A stretch of DNA of 64,000 nt from WHSW01 sp963846165 (lineage in GTDB: Bacteria; Actinomycetota; Thermoleophilia; Solirubrobacterales; 70-9). The stretch spans positions 62,001 to 126,000 of the forward strand of contig CAWJUU010000005.1 of the NCBI GenBank assembly GCA_963846165.1, in the 5' to 3' direction. The stretch's first letter is position 1. Each line of letters opens with the position of its first letter. Below, in pieces: positions 8,412-16,893 of this stretch. The notes beneath the pieces were generated by a model that made no database searches, was not told the DNA's origin, and saw nothing but the letters and a program-made list of their open reading frames with translations. The translations under genes and the position numbers were made by a program.

Positions 8412-8765
8412 GTGAAGCTCGTGATCGGCATCGTTCGTCCGGAGAAGGCGAACGACGTGTTGGAAGCCCTCTACAGGGCCGAGGTGCGAGGGGTTTCGAT
8501 GAGCCGGGTCCAGGGCCACGGAGGCGAGCTCGACCGGGTCGAGACCTACCGTGGCACGACGGTGAAGATGGGCCTCGCCGAGAAGGTGCGCTTTGAGATC
8601 GCCGTCTCCGATCCCTTCGTCGAGCCGACGATCGACGCACTCGCAAACGGCGCGCGAACCGGCGAGGTCGGGGACGGCAAGATCTTCGTCGTTCCGCTTG
8701 AGCGGGCGGTTCGGATCCGCACCGGCGAGACCGACAGCGGCGCCGTGACCCCGGTGGGGGCGTGA
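8412..8765 (+). CDS. glnK: PII-family nitrogen regulator with altered T-loop
   Basis: A 117-residue PII signal protein that would bind ATP/ADP and control the ammonium transporter encoded next. It aligns without gaps to E. coli GlnB. The B-loop TGEVGDGK (83-90), R101/R103 and Lys58 are conserved and Tyr46 is present. The T-loop modification site Tyr51 is Val and the 2-oxoglutarate/Mg ligand Gln39 is Glu. Uridylylation or adenylylation at residue 51 is therefore impossible. The start is GTG 8412 behind GAGGGAGGA. The stop overlaps the amt start (TGATG). Confidence 0.9.
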   Translation: MKLVIGIVRPEKANDVLEALYRAEVRGVSMSRVQGHGGELDRVETYRGTTVKMGLAEKVRFEIAVSDPFVEPTIDALANGARTGEVGDGKIFVVPLERAVRIRTGETDSGAVTPVGA

Positions 8766-10072
8766 TGGACGTTTCCAGCCTCGGGCTGCTCGCCAAGGTC
8801 GATACCGGCGACACGGCCTGGATGCTCGCCGCAACCGCGCTCGTGCTGATGATGACGCCGGCGCTCGGGCTCTTCTATGCCGGCCTCGTGCGCTCGAAGA
8901 ACACCCTGAACACGTTCATGATGTGCGTCGCCGCGATCGCGGTCGCCGTCGTCACCTGGGCGGCATTCGGCTACTCGTTCGCGTTCGACGAGGGCAACGA
9001 CTTCATCGGCGGCTTCGGCTACGCGTTCCTCAACGACGTCACCCTCGACCCGCGCGAGGGCTCGACGATTCCCCACCTGCTCTTCTTCGCCTTCCAGGCG
9101 ACCTTCTGCATCATCACGACCGCGCTCGTCTCGGGCGCGGTCGTCGAGCGGATGCGGTTCGCGCCGTTCCTCGTCTTCGCGGCGCTGTGGTCGGTGCTCG
9201 TCTACGCCGTGCTCGCGCACTGGGCCTTCGGGCCCGGGTGGCTGCTCAACAACGGCACCCTCGACTTCGCCGGCGGCGTACCGGTCGAGATGGGCTCCGG
9301 GTTCTCGGCTCTCGCGGCCGCGCTCGTCGTCGGGGCGCGCAAGGACTACGGCCGCCAGGCGCTGCTGCCGCACAACGCGGTCTATGTGCTGCTCGGTGCC
9401 GGCCTGCTGTGGTTCGGCTGGTTCGGCTTCAACGGCGGCAGCGGCTTCAACACCGGGGCGAACTCGGTGCTCGCGTTCACCAACACGCTGCTGACACCGG
9501 CGTGCACGCTGCTCGTCTGGTTCCTGCTCGATGCGCTGCGCGGCCGGCGGGTGACCGCAATCGGGGCGGCGACCGCGATCGTCGTCGGCTGCGTCGGGAT
9601 CACCCCGGCGGGCGGCTTCGTCAGCCCCGGTTACGCGATGCTGCTCGGCGCGCTCGTCGCCCTGCCTTGCTACGCGGTGATCGCCTACCGGACCCGCACG
9701 CGAGTCGATGAGACGCTCGACGTGCTCGCCGCCCACGGCGTTGCGGGGTTCACCGGCATCCTCTTCATCGGCTTCTTCGCCCAGGCCTCGTGGAACGGGA
9801 TCTCGGACGGCTGGGTGTTCGGCAACATCGACCAGTTCGCCGACCAGGCGGTGGCGGCGGTCGCAGCCCCGGCGTACGCGTTCGGCGCCACCTACGTGCT
9901 CCTGCGCGTGATCGGTGCGTTCACCCCGCTGCGCGCCAGCGAGCGCGAGGAGGCGCTGGGGATGGATGTCGTCTACCACGGCGAGGAGGCCTACGCGAGC
10001 GGCGAGGGCGCGATCCTGGTCACGCCCGAGGCGGGCGTCGAGGAGAAGGTGCTGGTCGCCGACCCGCGGTAG
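8765..10072 (+). CDS. amt: Ammonium transporter with Glu at the first twin-His position
   Basis: An 11-helix Amt/Mep/Rh transporter of 435 residues (ATG 8765; an overlapping GTG at 8762 is the alternative). Hallmarks are GLFYAGLVRSKN near the N-terminus, LDFAGG with the conserved Asp167, FGWFGFNGGSGFN and LAAHGVAGFTG. The pore normally holds two histidines (H168 and H318 in E. coli AmtB). Here the first is Glu175 (GGVPVEMGSG) and the second is His324. The Phe-gate residues appear retained. The gene is cotranscribed and translationally coupled with glnK. Confidence 0.92.
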   Translation: MDVSSLGLLAKVDTGDTAWMLAATALVLMMTPALGLFYAGLVRSKNTLNTFMMCVAAIAVAVVTWAAFGYSFAFDEGNDFIGGFGYAFLNDVTLDPREGSTIPHLLFFAFQATFCIITTALVSGAVVERMRFAPFLVFAALWSVLVYAVLAHWAFGPGWLLNNGTLDFAGGVPVEMGSGFSALAAALVVGARKDYGRQALLPHNAVYVLLGAGLLWFGWFGFNGGSGFNTGANSVLAFTNTLLTPACTLLVWFLLDALRGRRVTAIGAATAIVVGCVGITPAGGFVSPGYAMLLGALVALPCYAVIAYRTRTRVDETLDVLAAHGVAGFTGILFIGFFAQASWNGISDGWVFGNIDQFADQAVAAVAAPAYAFGATYVLLRVIGAFTPLRASEREEALGMDVVYHGEEAYASGEGAILVTPEAGVEEKVLVADPR

Positions 10073-10099
10073 CGGGTCGGTCGGGGCGCGTCCCGCTCG

Positions 10100-10127
10100 G
10101 ACCCCCGCCGGGCACGAGGCGGGGGTC
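10100..10127 (+). terminator. Perfect hairpin after amt
   Basis: A perfect 10-bp G+C stem (10100-10109 with 10118-10127) and an 8-nt loop lie 28 bp after the amt stop. The T tract is minimal (GTCGTTGG), so termination is likely but not certain. Confidence 0.55.
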
Positions 10128-10521
10128 GTTGGCAGTGAGGGGAGGCGTGGTGCGAGCGCGGGTCGCAAACCCCGGCCTCAACCGTCCCTCAGCGTCGAGT
10201 CCGAGGTTGACATTGCAATAGAGCAACAACTCTCCTTTCGAGCTCGACTCGCGATCGAAGGGCGAGTTGACGCGCTGGCCGAGGGCTCGGTTGGCGCCTT
10301 ATTCTCCGATAGCGAGAAGAACGCGCCAGCTACGGCCAAGGCCAACCGAAAGCGCCCGCGCCAGGCACGACTCCCTCCCTCACTGCCACCCGGCCAGGCA
10401 CCGCGCCCCCGACCCGGCCCGAGCGGAACGCATCCAGCCCCGCGCAGAACGTGCCGGCTGGGGTCGCCCGCGAGGGGCGCCGCGTTGGACATCGCGGCCT
10501 CGTTCGGAGATACTGACCCCG
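10128..10521. other. Intergenic stretch without a recognisable gene
   Basis: About 390 bp between the amt hairpin and the universal stress protein gene. Frames that cross it on both strands have no recognisable protein features and no ribosome sites. A short AT-richer patch lies around 10205-10245 and another at 10300-10325; no confident promoter can be assigned. Confidence 0.5.
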
Positions 10522-10947
10522 ATGATCTCGACGGTCGCCGTTGGAACCGACGGCTCGGCAACCGCCGCCGAGGCGGTCGAGGTGGCCGCCGACATCGCTC
10601 GGCGCTTCGAGGCGAAGCTCGTGCTGCTGAGCGTTTCGCACGGCTCGAGCCCCCCCGCCGGTCTGAGCGGGTCCTCGGAGGAGGTGCAGTGGGCATACAG
10701 CCCCGCGGCGCGGCTGCGCGAGACGCTTGAGAGGACGGAGGCCGAGCTGCGGCAGCAGAAGATCGACTGCGCGACGATGGTCGCCGAGGGTGATCCCGCC
10801 GCGGTGCTCGTGCAGCTGGCGGATGAGTGCGACGCCGACCTGCTGGTGATCGGCAATCGGGGCATGCACCGCCGGGTGCTCGGCAGTGTTCCGAACACGG
10901 TCACGCACCAGGCGCCCTGCTCGGTGCTGGTCGTCAAGACGACCTAG
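10522..10947 (+). CDS. Universal stress protein (UspA family)
   Basis: A 141-residue single-domain cytoplasmic Usp. The N-terminal strand VAVGTDGSATAAEAV with conserved Asp and the C-terminal GNRGMHRRVLGSVPNTVTHQ (ATP-binding G-2x-G-9x-G(S/T) pattern) followed by APCSVLVVK are diagnostic. The conserved ATP motif suggests the ATP-binding subclass. The cyclase gene starts 18 bp later on the same strand, so the two may be cotranscribed. Confidence 0.88.
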   Translation: MISTVAVGTDGSATAAEAVEVAADIARRFEAKLVLLSVSHGSSPPAGLSGSSEEVQWAYSPAARLRETLERTEAELRQQKIDCATMVAEGDPAAVLVQLADECDADLLVIGNRGMHRRVLGSVPNTVTHQAPCSVLVVKTT

Positions 10948-10965
10948 ATGAGCTAGAGGCCTCCA

Positions 10966-13900
10966 GTGACCTGTCCAGCCTGCGCCGCGGACAACAGGGC
11001 GGGGGCGCGCTTCTGCAGGGCCTGTGGTGCGGAGCTTGCCTCCACCTGTCCGAGCTGCGGGGCCCCCCACGAGCCGGACCAGGCGTTCTGTGATCAGTGC
11101 GGCGCCGAGCTCGGGATCGCGCGACCCGCCGCGCAGTCGCCGGCGACCGCCGCCCCGCACGCGGAGCCGGCAGACGCCCAGAGCCAAGGGACCCCCGAGC
11201 TTCGCGTCGCCTCGGTTCTGTTCGTCGACCTGGTCGGCTACACGAGCCTTTCGGAGTCCCGCGACGCCGAGGACGTGCGCGAGTTGCTCGGTCGCTACTT
11301 CGAGCGGGCGAAGACGATCATCGGCCGTTACGACGGAACGATCGAGAAGTTCATCGGCGACGCGGTGATGGCCGTCTGGGGGGTGCCGACCGCCCTCGAG
11401 GACGATGCCGAGCGGTCGGTGCGCGCAGGGCTCGAACTGGTCGAGGCCGTCAGCGTTTTCGGGGCCGAGTTCGACGTCCCCGAGCTCCAGGCTCGCGCCG
11501 GCGTCGTCACCGGGCAGGTCGCCTCGCTCGCGAACCCGGACGAGGGTCTGGTGATCGGCGACAACGTCAACACCGCCGCGCGGGTGCAGGCGGCTGCGGA
11601 TCCGGGAACCGTCTACGTCGACGATGTAACGCGTCAGGTGACCTCGGCCGCGATCGCCTACGAGGACGCCGGCGAGCATCAGATCAAGGGCAAGACGGAG
11701 TCGATGCGGCTGTTCCGGGCGCTGCGGGCCGTCGCCGGTAAAGCGGGCTCGCAGCGAACCTCGGGTTTCGAGGCTCCCTGCGTGGGGCGCGACGCCGAGC
11801 TGCGCCTGCTCAAGGACCTCTTCCACACCACCATCGACCGCGGTGCCGCCCGGCTGGTCGGAGTCTCGGGACCGGCCGGGGTCGGCAAGACGCGGCTCGG
11901 GCTCGAGCTCTCCAATTACGTCGACGGGCTCGCCGACTACGTCTGGTGGCACTCGGGCCGCTGCCTCTCGTTCGGCGACGGCGTCGCCTACTGGGCGCTT
12001 GCGGAGATGGTCCGCCAGCGCCTCGGGATCGCCGAGGAGGCATCGGACGACGAGGCATCCGCCAGGCTCGCCAGCGGCCTCGCGGAGTGGGTCCCCGATG
12101 CCGACGAGCGCGCGCGCCTCGCCCAGGCGCTTGGCGCGCTGATCGGAACCGCCGAGCCGGGGCTCGAGCGTGGGGAGCTGTTCGCGAGCTGGCGGCTGTT
12201 CTTCGAGCGGCTCTCCGAGCACGACCCGGTCGTTTTGGCCTTCGAGGACATGCAGTGGGCCGACGAGGGGCTGCTCGACTTCATCGAGCAATTGCTCGAC
12301 TGGTCGGCGGATCACCCGATCTTCGTCTGCACGTTCGCGCGCCCGGAGCTGTCCGGGCGCCGGGCGGGCTGGCCCGCCGGCGTCATCGGTGCGACGGCGC
12401 TCCAGCTCGAGCCGCTCGCGGCCCAGGCCGTGGCCGAGCTTCTCGACGGCCTCGTCGACGACCTTCCGGCGCCGGCGCGCCGGCGCATCGTCGACCAGGC
12501 CGAGGGGATCCCCCTGTACGCGGTCGAGATGGTGCGCGCCCTCTCCGACCGGGGCGTGCTCACCGAGCGTGACGGCCGGCTCGAGCTGGCCGGGGAGATC
12601 GGCGAGCTCGACGTGCCCGCAAGCCTGCAATCGCTGCTCTCGGCTCGCCTCGACGCGCTCTCGCCCGAAGAGCGCGAGCTGGTCAAGTCGATGGCCGTCT
12701 TCGGCGGCAGCTTCCCACGCGCTAGCGCCGCCGCCCTCGCCGACCTGCCCGAGGACCGGCTCGACGACGTGCTCACCTCGCTCGTCGGACGGGACATCCT
12801 CGCGATCCGCACCGATCCTCTTTCTCCCGAGCGCGGCCAGTATGCGTTCGCCCAGGGCATGCTGCGCACGGTCGCCTACGAGATGATCGGCAAGCGCGAG
12901 CGGAGGCCGCGGCACCTGGCCGCGGCCGAGCACCTCCGCGAGGCGTTCCCCAACGACGGCGAGGACCTCGCCGAGGTGATCGCGGCCCATCTCCTCGATG
13001 CGTACCGGGCCGCCACGGGCGATCCCGACTCGGAAGAGCTCCGCGCGCGAGCGCTGTCGGCGCTCCGTCGCGCCGCCCAGCGCGCCGCGACCGTGGGCGG
13101 CCTCGACGCGGCCGAGCGGGCCCTGCGCACCGCGACCGAGCTTGCAATCGGAGACGAGCGAACCGAGCTCACCGAAGAGGCGGGTCGCATGGCAGCCGCA
13201 GCCGGCCAATACGAGGCGGCGTGTGAGCTGTTCGAGAGCGCCGCCGCGGCTCACGCGGCGGCTGGTCGCCCACGCGACGCCGCGCGCCTCGCCGGACCGA
13301 TCGGCTACGCCCGCGGCCGCTTGGGTGGCCACGAGGAGGCAATCGTGCAGATGCGCAACGCGCTCGAGGTCCTGGGCGACGACGATCTCGACCCGGACGT
13401 CGCGTCGCTCAATTGCGACCTCGGCCGGGCGCTGCTGTTCACGGGTCACCTGGACGAGGCCGGGACTGCCCTCGATCGGGCGCTGGGCGCCGCCGAGGCG
13501 CTCGAGCTCCCGGCTCTGACGTCCCAGGCCCTCGGCCTGAAGGCGGTCCGGATGGAGTTCCTGGGCCGCTTCGAGGAGGCTCGTGGGCTCCACGAGGGCG
13601 CGATCGCGATCGGAGAGCGCCACAAGGTGCCGCGGCGCCATGTCGGACTCGGGTGGCTCGCCTTGTTGCGGATGACCCGGGACATGCCCGGAGCGGTCGA
13701 GGCCTGTGAGGCGGCGCTGGCCGCCACGCGGGAGCGCGGCGATCGCGCCGGGGAGAGCGTCGCGATCTGCAACCTGATGGCCGCCCAGCTCCTGACGGGC
13801 GACTGGCAGGACGCCGAGCGGATCGGCATCGAAGCGCTCGAAGACGACCCGGAGCGACCCGAGGCGGAGGTCGTCTATCACCAGCTCGGGGTGCTCGCCA

Positions 13901-14535
13901 CCTACCGCGGTGAGGTCGAGGCGGCCCGGGCGAGCCTCGAACGGTGGTCGGCGCAGCAGGACTCCGACGATGTCGAGACCCGCCAGTACTTCCTCGGCCT
14001 GGGCGGCCTGACCGCACTGGCCGAGGGCGAGCTCGAGCGCGCCCTCGAGCTCCTCATTCTGAGCGCGCGCGAGGGACTCGGGAGCCAGGGCGCCTCGAGC
14101 GAGGGCACCCGGCTCGCCTGGCCCGAAGCGGTCGGAACCGCGCTGGCTCTTGGCCGTCTCGACGAGGCCGAGGAGCTGGTCGGCCTGCTCGCCGATCTCC
14201 CCCGGGGGTTCGTCCCGCCGCTGCTGCGCGCGGAGCTGGCGCGAGCGCAGGCGCTCCTCGCCTCTGCCCGCGGCGAGTCCGACGGCGTCGAGAACGGCCT
14301 CAGAGCAGCGACCGATGGGCTTGCAGCACTTGACTACCCCTATTGGCTGGCGCGGGCGCAAGTCGATCTCGCCGCCTGGTTGATCGAGAACGGGCGCCGC
14401 GACGAAGCGGTGCCGCTGATCGACGAGGCCACCGCAGCCCTGCAGCGGCTCGGAGCCGAGCCGCTGCTCGCCCGGGCGCGAGGGCTCCTGGAGCCCGGGG
14501 CCGCTCCGATCGCGCAGTTGCGCGAGACCGGCTAA
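10966..14535 (+). CDS. Zinc-ribbon / class III nucleotidyl cyclase / ATPase / TPR regulator
   Basis: A 1189-residue multidomain protein (GTG start). Two zinc ribbons come first (C3-C6-C17-C20 and C28-C31-C42-C45). A class III cyclase domain (about 80-260) has metal aspartates in LFVDLVGYTS (D88) and KFIGDAVMA (D132) and the transition-state Asn/Arg in DNVNTAARVQ. A P-loop ATPase follows (GPAGVGKTRLG near 300), then a long alpha-helical TPR-like region to the C-terminus. The cyclase core looks catalytically intact; cAMP rather than cGMP is an inference. The neighbouring cNMP-binding and Crp genes make a local signalling group plausible. Confidence 0.9.
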   Translation: MTCPACAADNRAGARFCRACGAELASTCPSCGAPHEPDQAFCDQCGAELGIARPAAQSPATAAPHAEPADAQSQGTPELRVASVLFVDLVGYTSLSESRDAEDVRELLGRYFERAKTIIGRYDGTIEKFIGDAVMAVWGVPTALEDDAERSVRAGLELVEAVSVFGAEFDVPELQARAGVVTGQVASLANPDEGLVIGDNVNTAARVQAAADPGTVYVDDVTRQVTSAAIAYEDAGEHQIKGKTESMRLFRALRAVAGKAGSQRTSGFEAPCVGRDAELRLLKDLFHTTIDRGAARLVGVSGPAGVGKTRLGLELSNYVDGLADYVWWHSGRCLSFGDGVAYWALAEMVRQRLGIAEEASDDEASARLASGLAEWVPDADERARLAQALGALIGTAEPGLERGELFASWRLFFERLSEHDPVVLAFEDMQWADEGLLDFIEQLLDWSADHPIFVCTFARPELSGRRAGWPAGVIGATALQLEPLAAQAVAELLDGLVDDLPAPARRRIVDQAEGIPLYAVEMVRALSDRGVLTERDGRLELAGEIGELDVPASLQSLLSARLDALSPEERELVKSMAVFGGSFPRASAAALADLPEDRLDDVLTSLVGRDILAIRTDPLSPERGQYAFAQGMLRTVAYEMIGKRERRPRHLAAAEHLREAFPNDGEDLAEVIAAHLLDAYRAATGDPDSEELRARALSALRRAAQRAATVGGLDAAERALRTATELAIGDERTELTEEAGRMAAAAGQYEAACELFESAAAAHAAAGRPRDAARLAGPIGYARGRLGGHEEAIVQMRNALEVLGDDDLDPDVASLNCDLGRALLFTGHLDEAGTALDRALGAAEALELPALTSQALGLKAVRMEFLGRFEEARGLHEGAIAIGERHKVPRRHVGLGWLALLRMTRDMPGAVEACEAALAATRERGDRAGESVAICNLMAAQLLTGDWQDAERIGIEALEDDPERPEAEVVYHQLGVLATYRGEVEAARASLERWSAQQDSDDVETRQYFLGLGGLTALAEGELERALELLILSAREGLGSQGASSEGTRLAWPEAVGTALALGRLDEAEELVGLLADLPRGFVPPLLRAELARAQALLASARGESDGVENGLRAATDGLAALDYPYWLARAQVDLAAWLIENGRRDEAVPLIDEATAALQRLGAEPLLARARGLLEPGAAPIAQLRETG

Positions 14536-14557
14536 GAACGGGTTCTAAATCGGCTAT

Positions 14558-14968
14558 CTAGTTCTCGCGCTCGGCCTCGCGCAGACGCGCCACCAGGGCT
14601 TCGAGCATCGGCCACGCCATCTCGGGATGGGTCTGGAGCAGCGGCCGGAATGCCCATGCGGTCAGGCCGCGGCACTGCAGCGCCGAGGTCGCCACCACCG
14701 TGGCGGAGCGAGGGCCGTTGTCGATCAACGCGATCTCGCCGAAGTACTCGCCCGGGCCCAGTGTGCGCACGACCTCGCCGGCCACCTTGACCTCAGCGTT
14801 GCCGTCATCGATGACAAAGAATCCAACGCCCGCCTCGCCCTGCGTAGCGATCTCGGCGCCGGCGGGGAACTCGCGCTCGGTCATGTTCTTGGCCACGCGC
14901 TTCAGATCGCGATCCGAGAGCCCGGCGAACAGCGGCACGCGCTTGAGGGTGTCGACGACCTCCGCCAT
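14558..14968 (-). CDS. Stand-alone cyclic-nucleotide-binding domain protein
   Basis: A 136-residue protein that is essentially one CAP-type cNMP-binding domain: VPLFAGLSDRDL at the start, then the beta roll, then the phosphate-binding cassette FGEIALIDNGPRSATVVA with the Arg that contacts the cyclic phosphate. There is no HTH or catalytic domain. It is encoded convergently to the cyclase (22-bp gap) and coupled (TGATG) to the preceding small basic-protein gene. It may act as a cAMP-responsive partner or sink; that role is inferred. Confidence 0.87.
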   Translation of the reverse strand: MAEVVDTLKRVPLFAGLSDRDLKRVAKNMTEREFPAGAEIATQGEAGVGFFVIDDGNAEVKVAGEVVRTLGPGEYFGEIALIDNGPRSATVVATSALQCRGLTAWAFRPLLQTHPEMAWPMLEALVARLREAEREN

Positions 14969-15084
14969 CAGGTGTGCCGCTTCGGGTGCCTCTTCTCACT
15001 CGTGCTCCGCGTAGCGGTCCTGGGCTTGCGCTTGCCCGCCGGCTTCTTCCTCCCGCCCGCCTTGCGCTCATCTTTCTTCGGCAT
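14968..15084 (-). CDS. 38-residue Lys/Arg-rich small protein
   Basis: A very short gene: ATG at 15084 preceded by GAGGAGG with a 7-nt spacer, and its TGA overlaps the ATG of the cNMP-binding gene (TGATG). The product begins MPKKDERKAGGRKKPAGKRK and stays rich in Lys, Arg, Thr and Ser to its end, so it is likely disordered and nucleic-acid or polyanion binding. I do not recognise a family. The ribosome site and coupling are the reasons to call it a gene; a leader for the downstream gene is the alternative. Confidence 0.6.
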   Translation of the reverse strand: MPKKDERKAGGRKKPAGKRKPRTATRSTSEKRHPKRHT

Positions 15085-15147
15085 CGGCTGCCTCCTCTGA
15101 GTGGGTGAGAACCAACCGTATCCGCTGCGTGGCGATAGCGTGGGCTT

Positions 15148-15828
15148 GTGCCCGAAGAGCTGCCACACGAGCCCTGGAACTTCCTCGACCTGCTCGAGGA
15201 GCGCGACCGTCGCGAACTCGAGGCGCGGGCCGGCCGCCGGCGGTTCAAGGCGGGCTCCACCCTGATCAACGAGGGAGCGCCAGGCGCCGAGGTCCTGGTG
15301 CTGCTCAGCGGTCGCGTCAAGGTGACTGTGACCACGTCCGAGGGCAGGGACATCGTGCTCGGGTTCTGTGGGCCGGGGGAGCTGGTCGGGGAGCTCTCGG
15401 TGATCGACCGGCGGTCGCGCTCGGGCACGACCGAGGCGCTGGAGCCGATCGAGGCCCTGGCGATCTCGGCGGCCGACTTCCGCGCGATGCTCGAGCGCAG
15501 TCCGAGCTTCGCAACCGCGCTCTTGCGCAACCTCGTCGGGCGTTTTCGCGACGCCGACCGCCAGCGGATCGAGTTCGCCGCCGCACAGACGCTCGGCAGG
15601 GTCGCGGCGCGGCTGCTCGAGCTCGCCCAGCGCCACGGAGAGCCCTCCGGCGACGGCATCGCGATCACCCTGCCGATCTCCCAGGAGGAGCTCGCGGGCT
15701 GGACGGGGTCCTCGCGCGAGGCGGTCGCAAAGGCGCTCCGCACGCTGCGCACCCTCGGCGCGATCCGTACCGAGCGCCGCCGGATCACGGTGCTCGACGC
15801 CGAAGAGCTGCGGCGCCAGGCGGCGTAA
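15148..15828 (+). CDS. Crp/Fnr-family transcription regulator
   Basis: A 226-residue regulator from GTG 15148: an N-terminal cNMP-type sensor domain (10-130, with GELSVIDRRSRSGTTEA as phosphate-binding-cassette equivalent), a dimer helix, and a C-terminal Crp-type winged helix (ISQEELAGWTGSSREAVAKAL recognition segment, 172-192). The cassette has Arg-Ser-Gly where canonical cAMP binders have Arg-Ser-Ala, so cAMP binding is likely but unproven. No Fe-S cysteine cluster as in Fnr. It starts 63 bp from, and divergent to, the small basic gene. Confidence 0.88.
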   Translation: MPEELPHEPWNFLDLLEERDRRELEARAGRRRFKAGSTLINEGAPGAEVLVLLSGRVKVTVTTSEGRDIVLGFCGPGELVGELSVIDRRSRSGTTEALEPIEALAISAADFRAMLERSPSFATALLRNLVGRFRDADRQRIEFAAAQTLGRVAARLLELAQRHGEPSGDGIAITLPISQEELAGWTGSSREAVAKALRTLRTLGAIRTERRRITVLDAEELRRQAA

Positions 15829-15836
15829 CCGATCCG

Positions 15837-16799
15837 TCAGAAGCCGACCGACTCGAACGCCCGCTCGCGCCGAGGATCCTCCTGGTAGCGGAAGCGGTCG
15901 GGGTTGACCCCGCGTGTTTCGGCGAGATCGAGTGCGACCCGCTGCACCACGGCGGTCAGGGCGAAGATCGAGAGGGCTTCCCCGAGGTCGCGCTGGCTGA
16001 AGCGCAGCACCCGGGCGCCGGTCACCTCGACCGCCGCCGCGATTGCCTCCGTCCGAGCGGCCATCGGGCCGCCGCCGTCGAGAACGACCAGCGCGTCCTG
16101 CTCGTCAAGGGCGACGCTGGGGCCATGGAAGAGCTGCTCCGACGAGTGGCCTTCGGCGGCCACGTAGGAGGCTTCGCGGATCTTCAGCGCCCCCTCCATG
16201 GCGGTCCAGGCGTTCGGTCCCGATCCGGTCAGCTCGACCAGGCGGTCGGGCACGTCCACCAGCGGTCCGGGGCGCGCGAGCACTCGATCGACGTGTTCCG
16301 GAACCGCGCCGATATCCCCCAGCTCGGCCCCGAGCGCCGTCGCAATCTGCGCCAGGCGCAGGAGCGCCGCCGTATGGCTGGCGGTGTACGCATAGGAGGT
16401 CTCGGGCGTGACCGTCTCGAGATCACCGCCGGCGCCGATCGCGGTCACGTGGGCCACCGCGGCACCCGCGGCGCGTGCCCGTTCGAGCATCTGCGCCGTG
16501 TAGCCGGTGACTCCGGTGTGACTGAGGACGATCACGCCATCGGACGGGTCGACCGCCCGTCCGTACGGGGCGAGGTCGGCGGCATGCGCCGCGTGCGCCG
16601 CGACCCCCGCCTCACCCAGCAGCCAGGCTCCGTGGTGAGCGGCGTGCCAACTCGTGCCGATCCCGATCAGCCAGATCCGGCGACCCCGCAGCCGCTCGGC
16701 GGCTGCGCGCGAGGGCGACGGGTCGGCGAGGATCCGCCGCAGCTCGCCGGGCTGCGACCACATCGCCTCGCGCATGTGCGACATTGAGTGCGCGGCCAC
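15837..16799 (-). CDS. SIS-domain sugar-phosphate isomerase/aminotransferase-like protein
   Basis: A 320-residue cytosolic protein with two SIS domains, resembling the isomerase half of GlmS (AgaS/FrlB-like proteins). Seen are IGIGTSWHAAHHGAWLLGE, the first SIS phosphate-binding loop, VLSHTGVTGYTAQML, and the second-domain ELTGSGPNAWTAMEGALKIRE. There is no glutaminase domain. The start is GTG 16799 behind AAGGAG; frames extending upstream lack a ribosome site. It acts on phosphorylated amino or keto sugars; the substrate is unknown. It is convergent with the Crp-like gene (8-bp gap). Confidence 0.83.
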   Translation of the reverse strand: MAAHSMSHMREAMWSQPGELRRILADPSPSRAAAERLRGRRIWLIGIGTSWHAAHHGAWLLGEAGVAAHAAHAADLAPYGRAVDPSDGVIVLSHTGVTGYTAQMLERARAAGAAVAHVTAIGAGGDLETVTPETSYAYTASHTAALLRLAQIATALGAELGDIGAVPEHVDRVLARPGPLVDVPDRLVELTGSGPNAWTAMEGALKIREASYVAAEGHSSEQLFHGPSVALDEQDALVVLDGGGPMAARTEAIAAAVEVTGARVLRFSQRDLGEALSIFALTAVVQRVALDLAETRGVNPDRFRYQEDPRRERAFESVGF

Positions 16800-16893
16800 G
16801 ATCACTCCTTCGGTCGACCGCCTGACCCTACTCCCGTCCACTGCGGCGCCGCCCGCTCGACGGCGGTCAATACCATCGACGGGCACCGAGCTG

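Noticed and set aside
10330..14361. Very long open frame on the minus strand opposite the cyclase gene
   Set aside because: Its translation is an Arg/Gly/Asp-rich string without domains. It mirrors the codon structure of the high-GC cyclase gene, which has clear motifs, so it is an antisense shadow.
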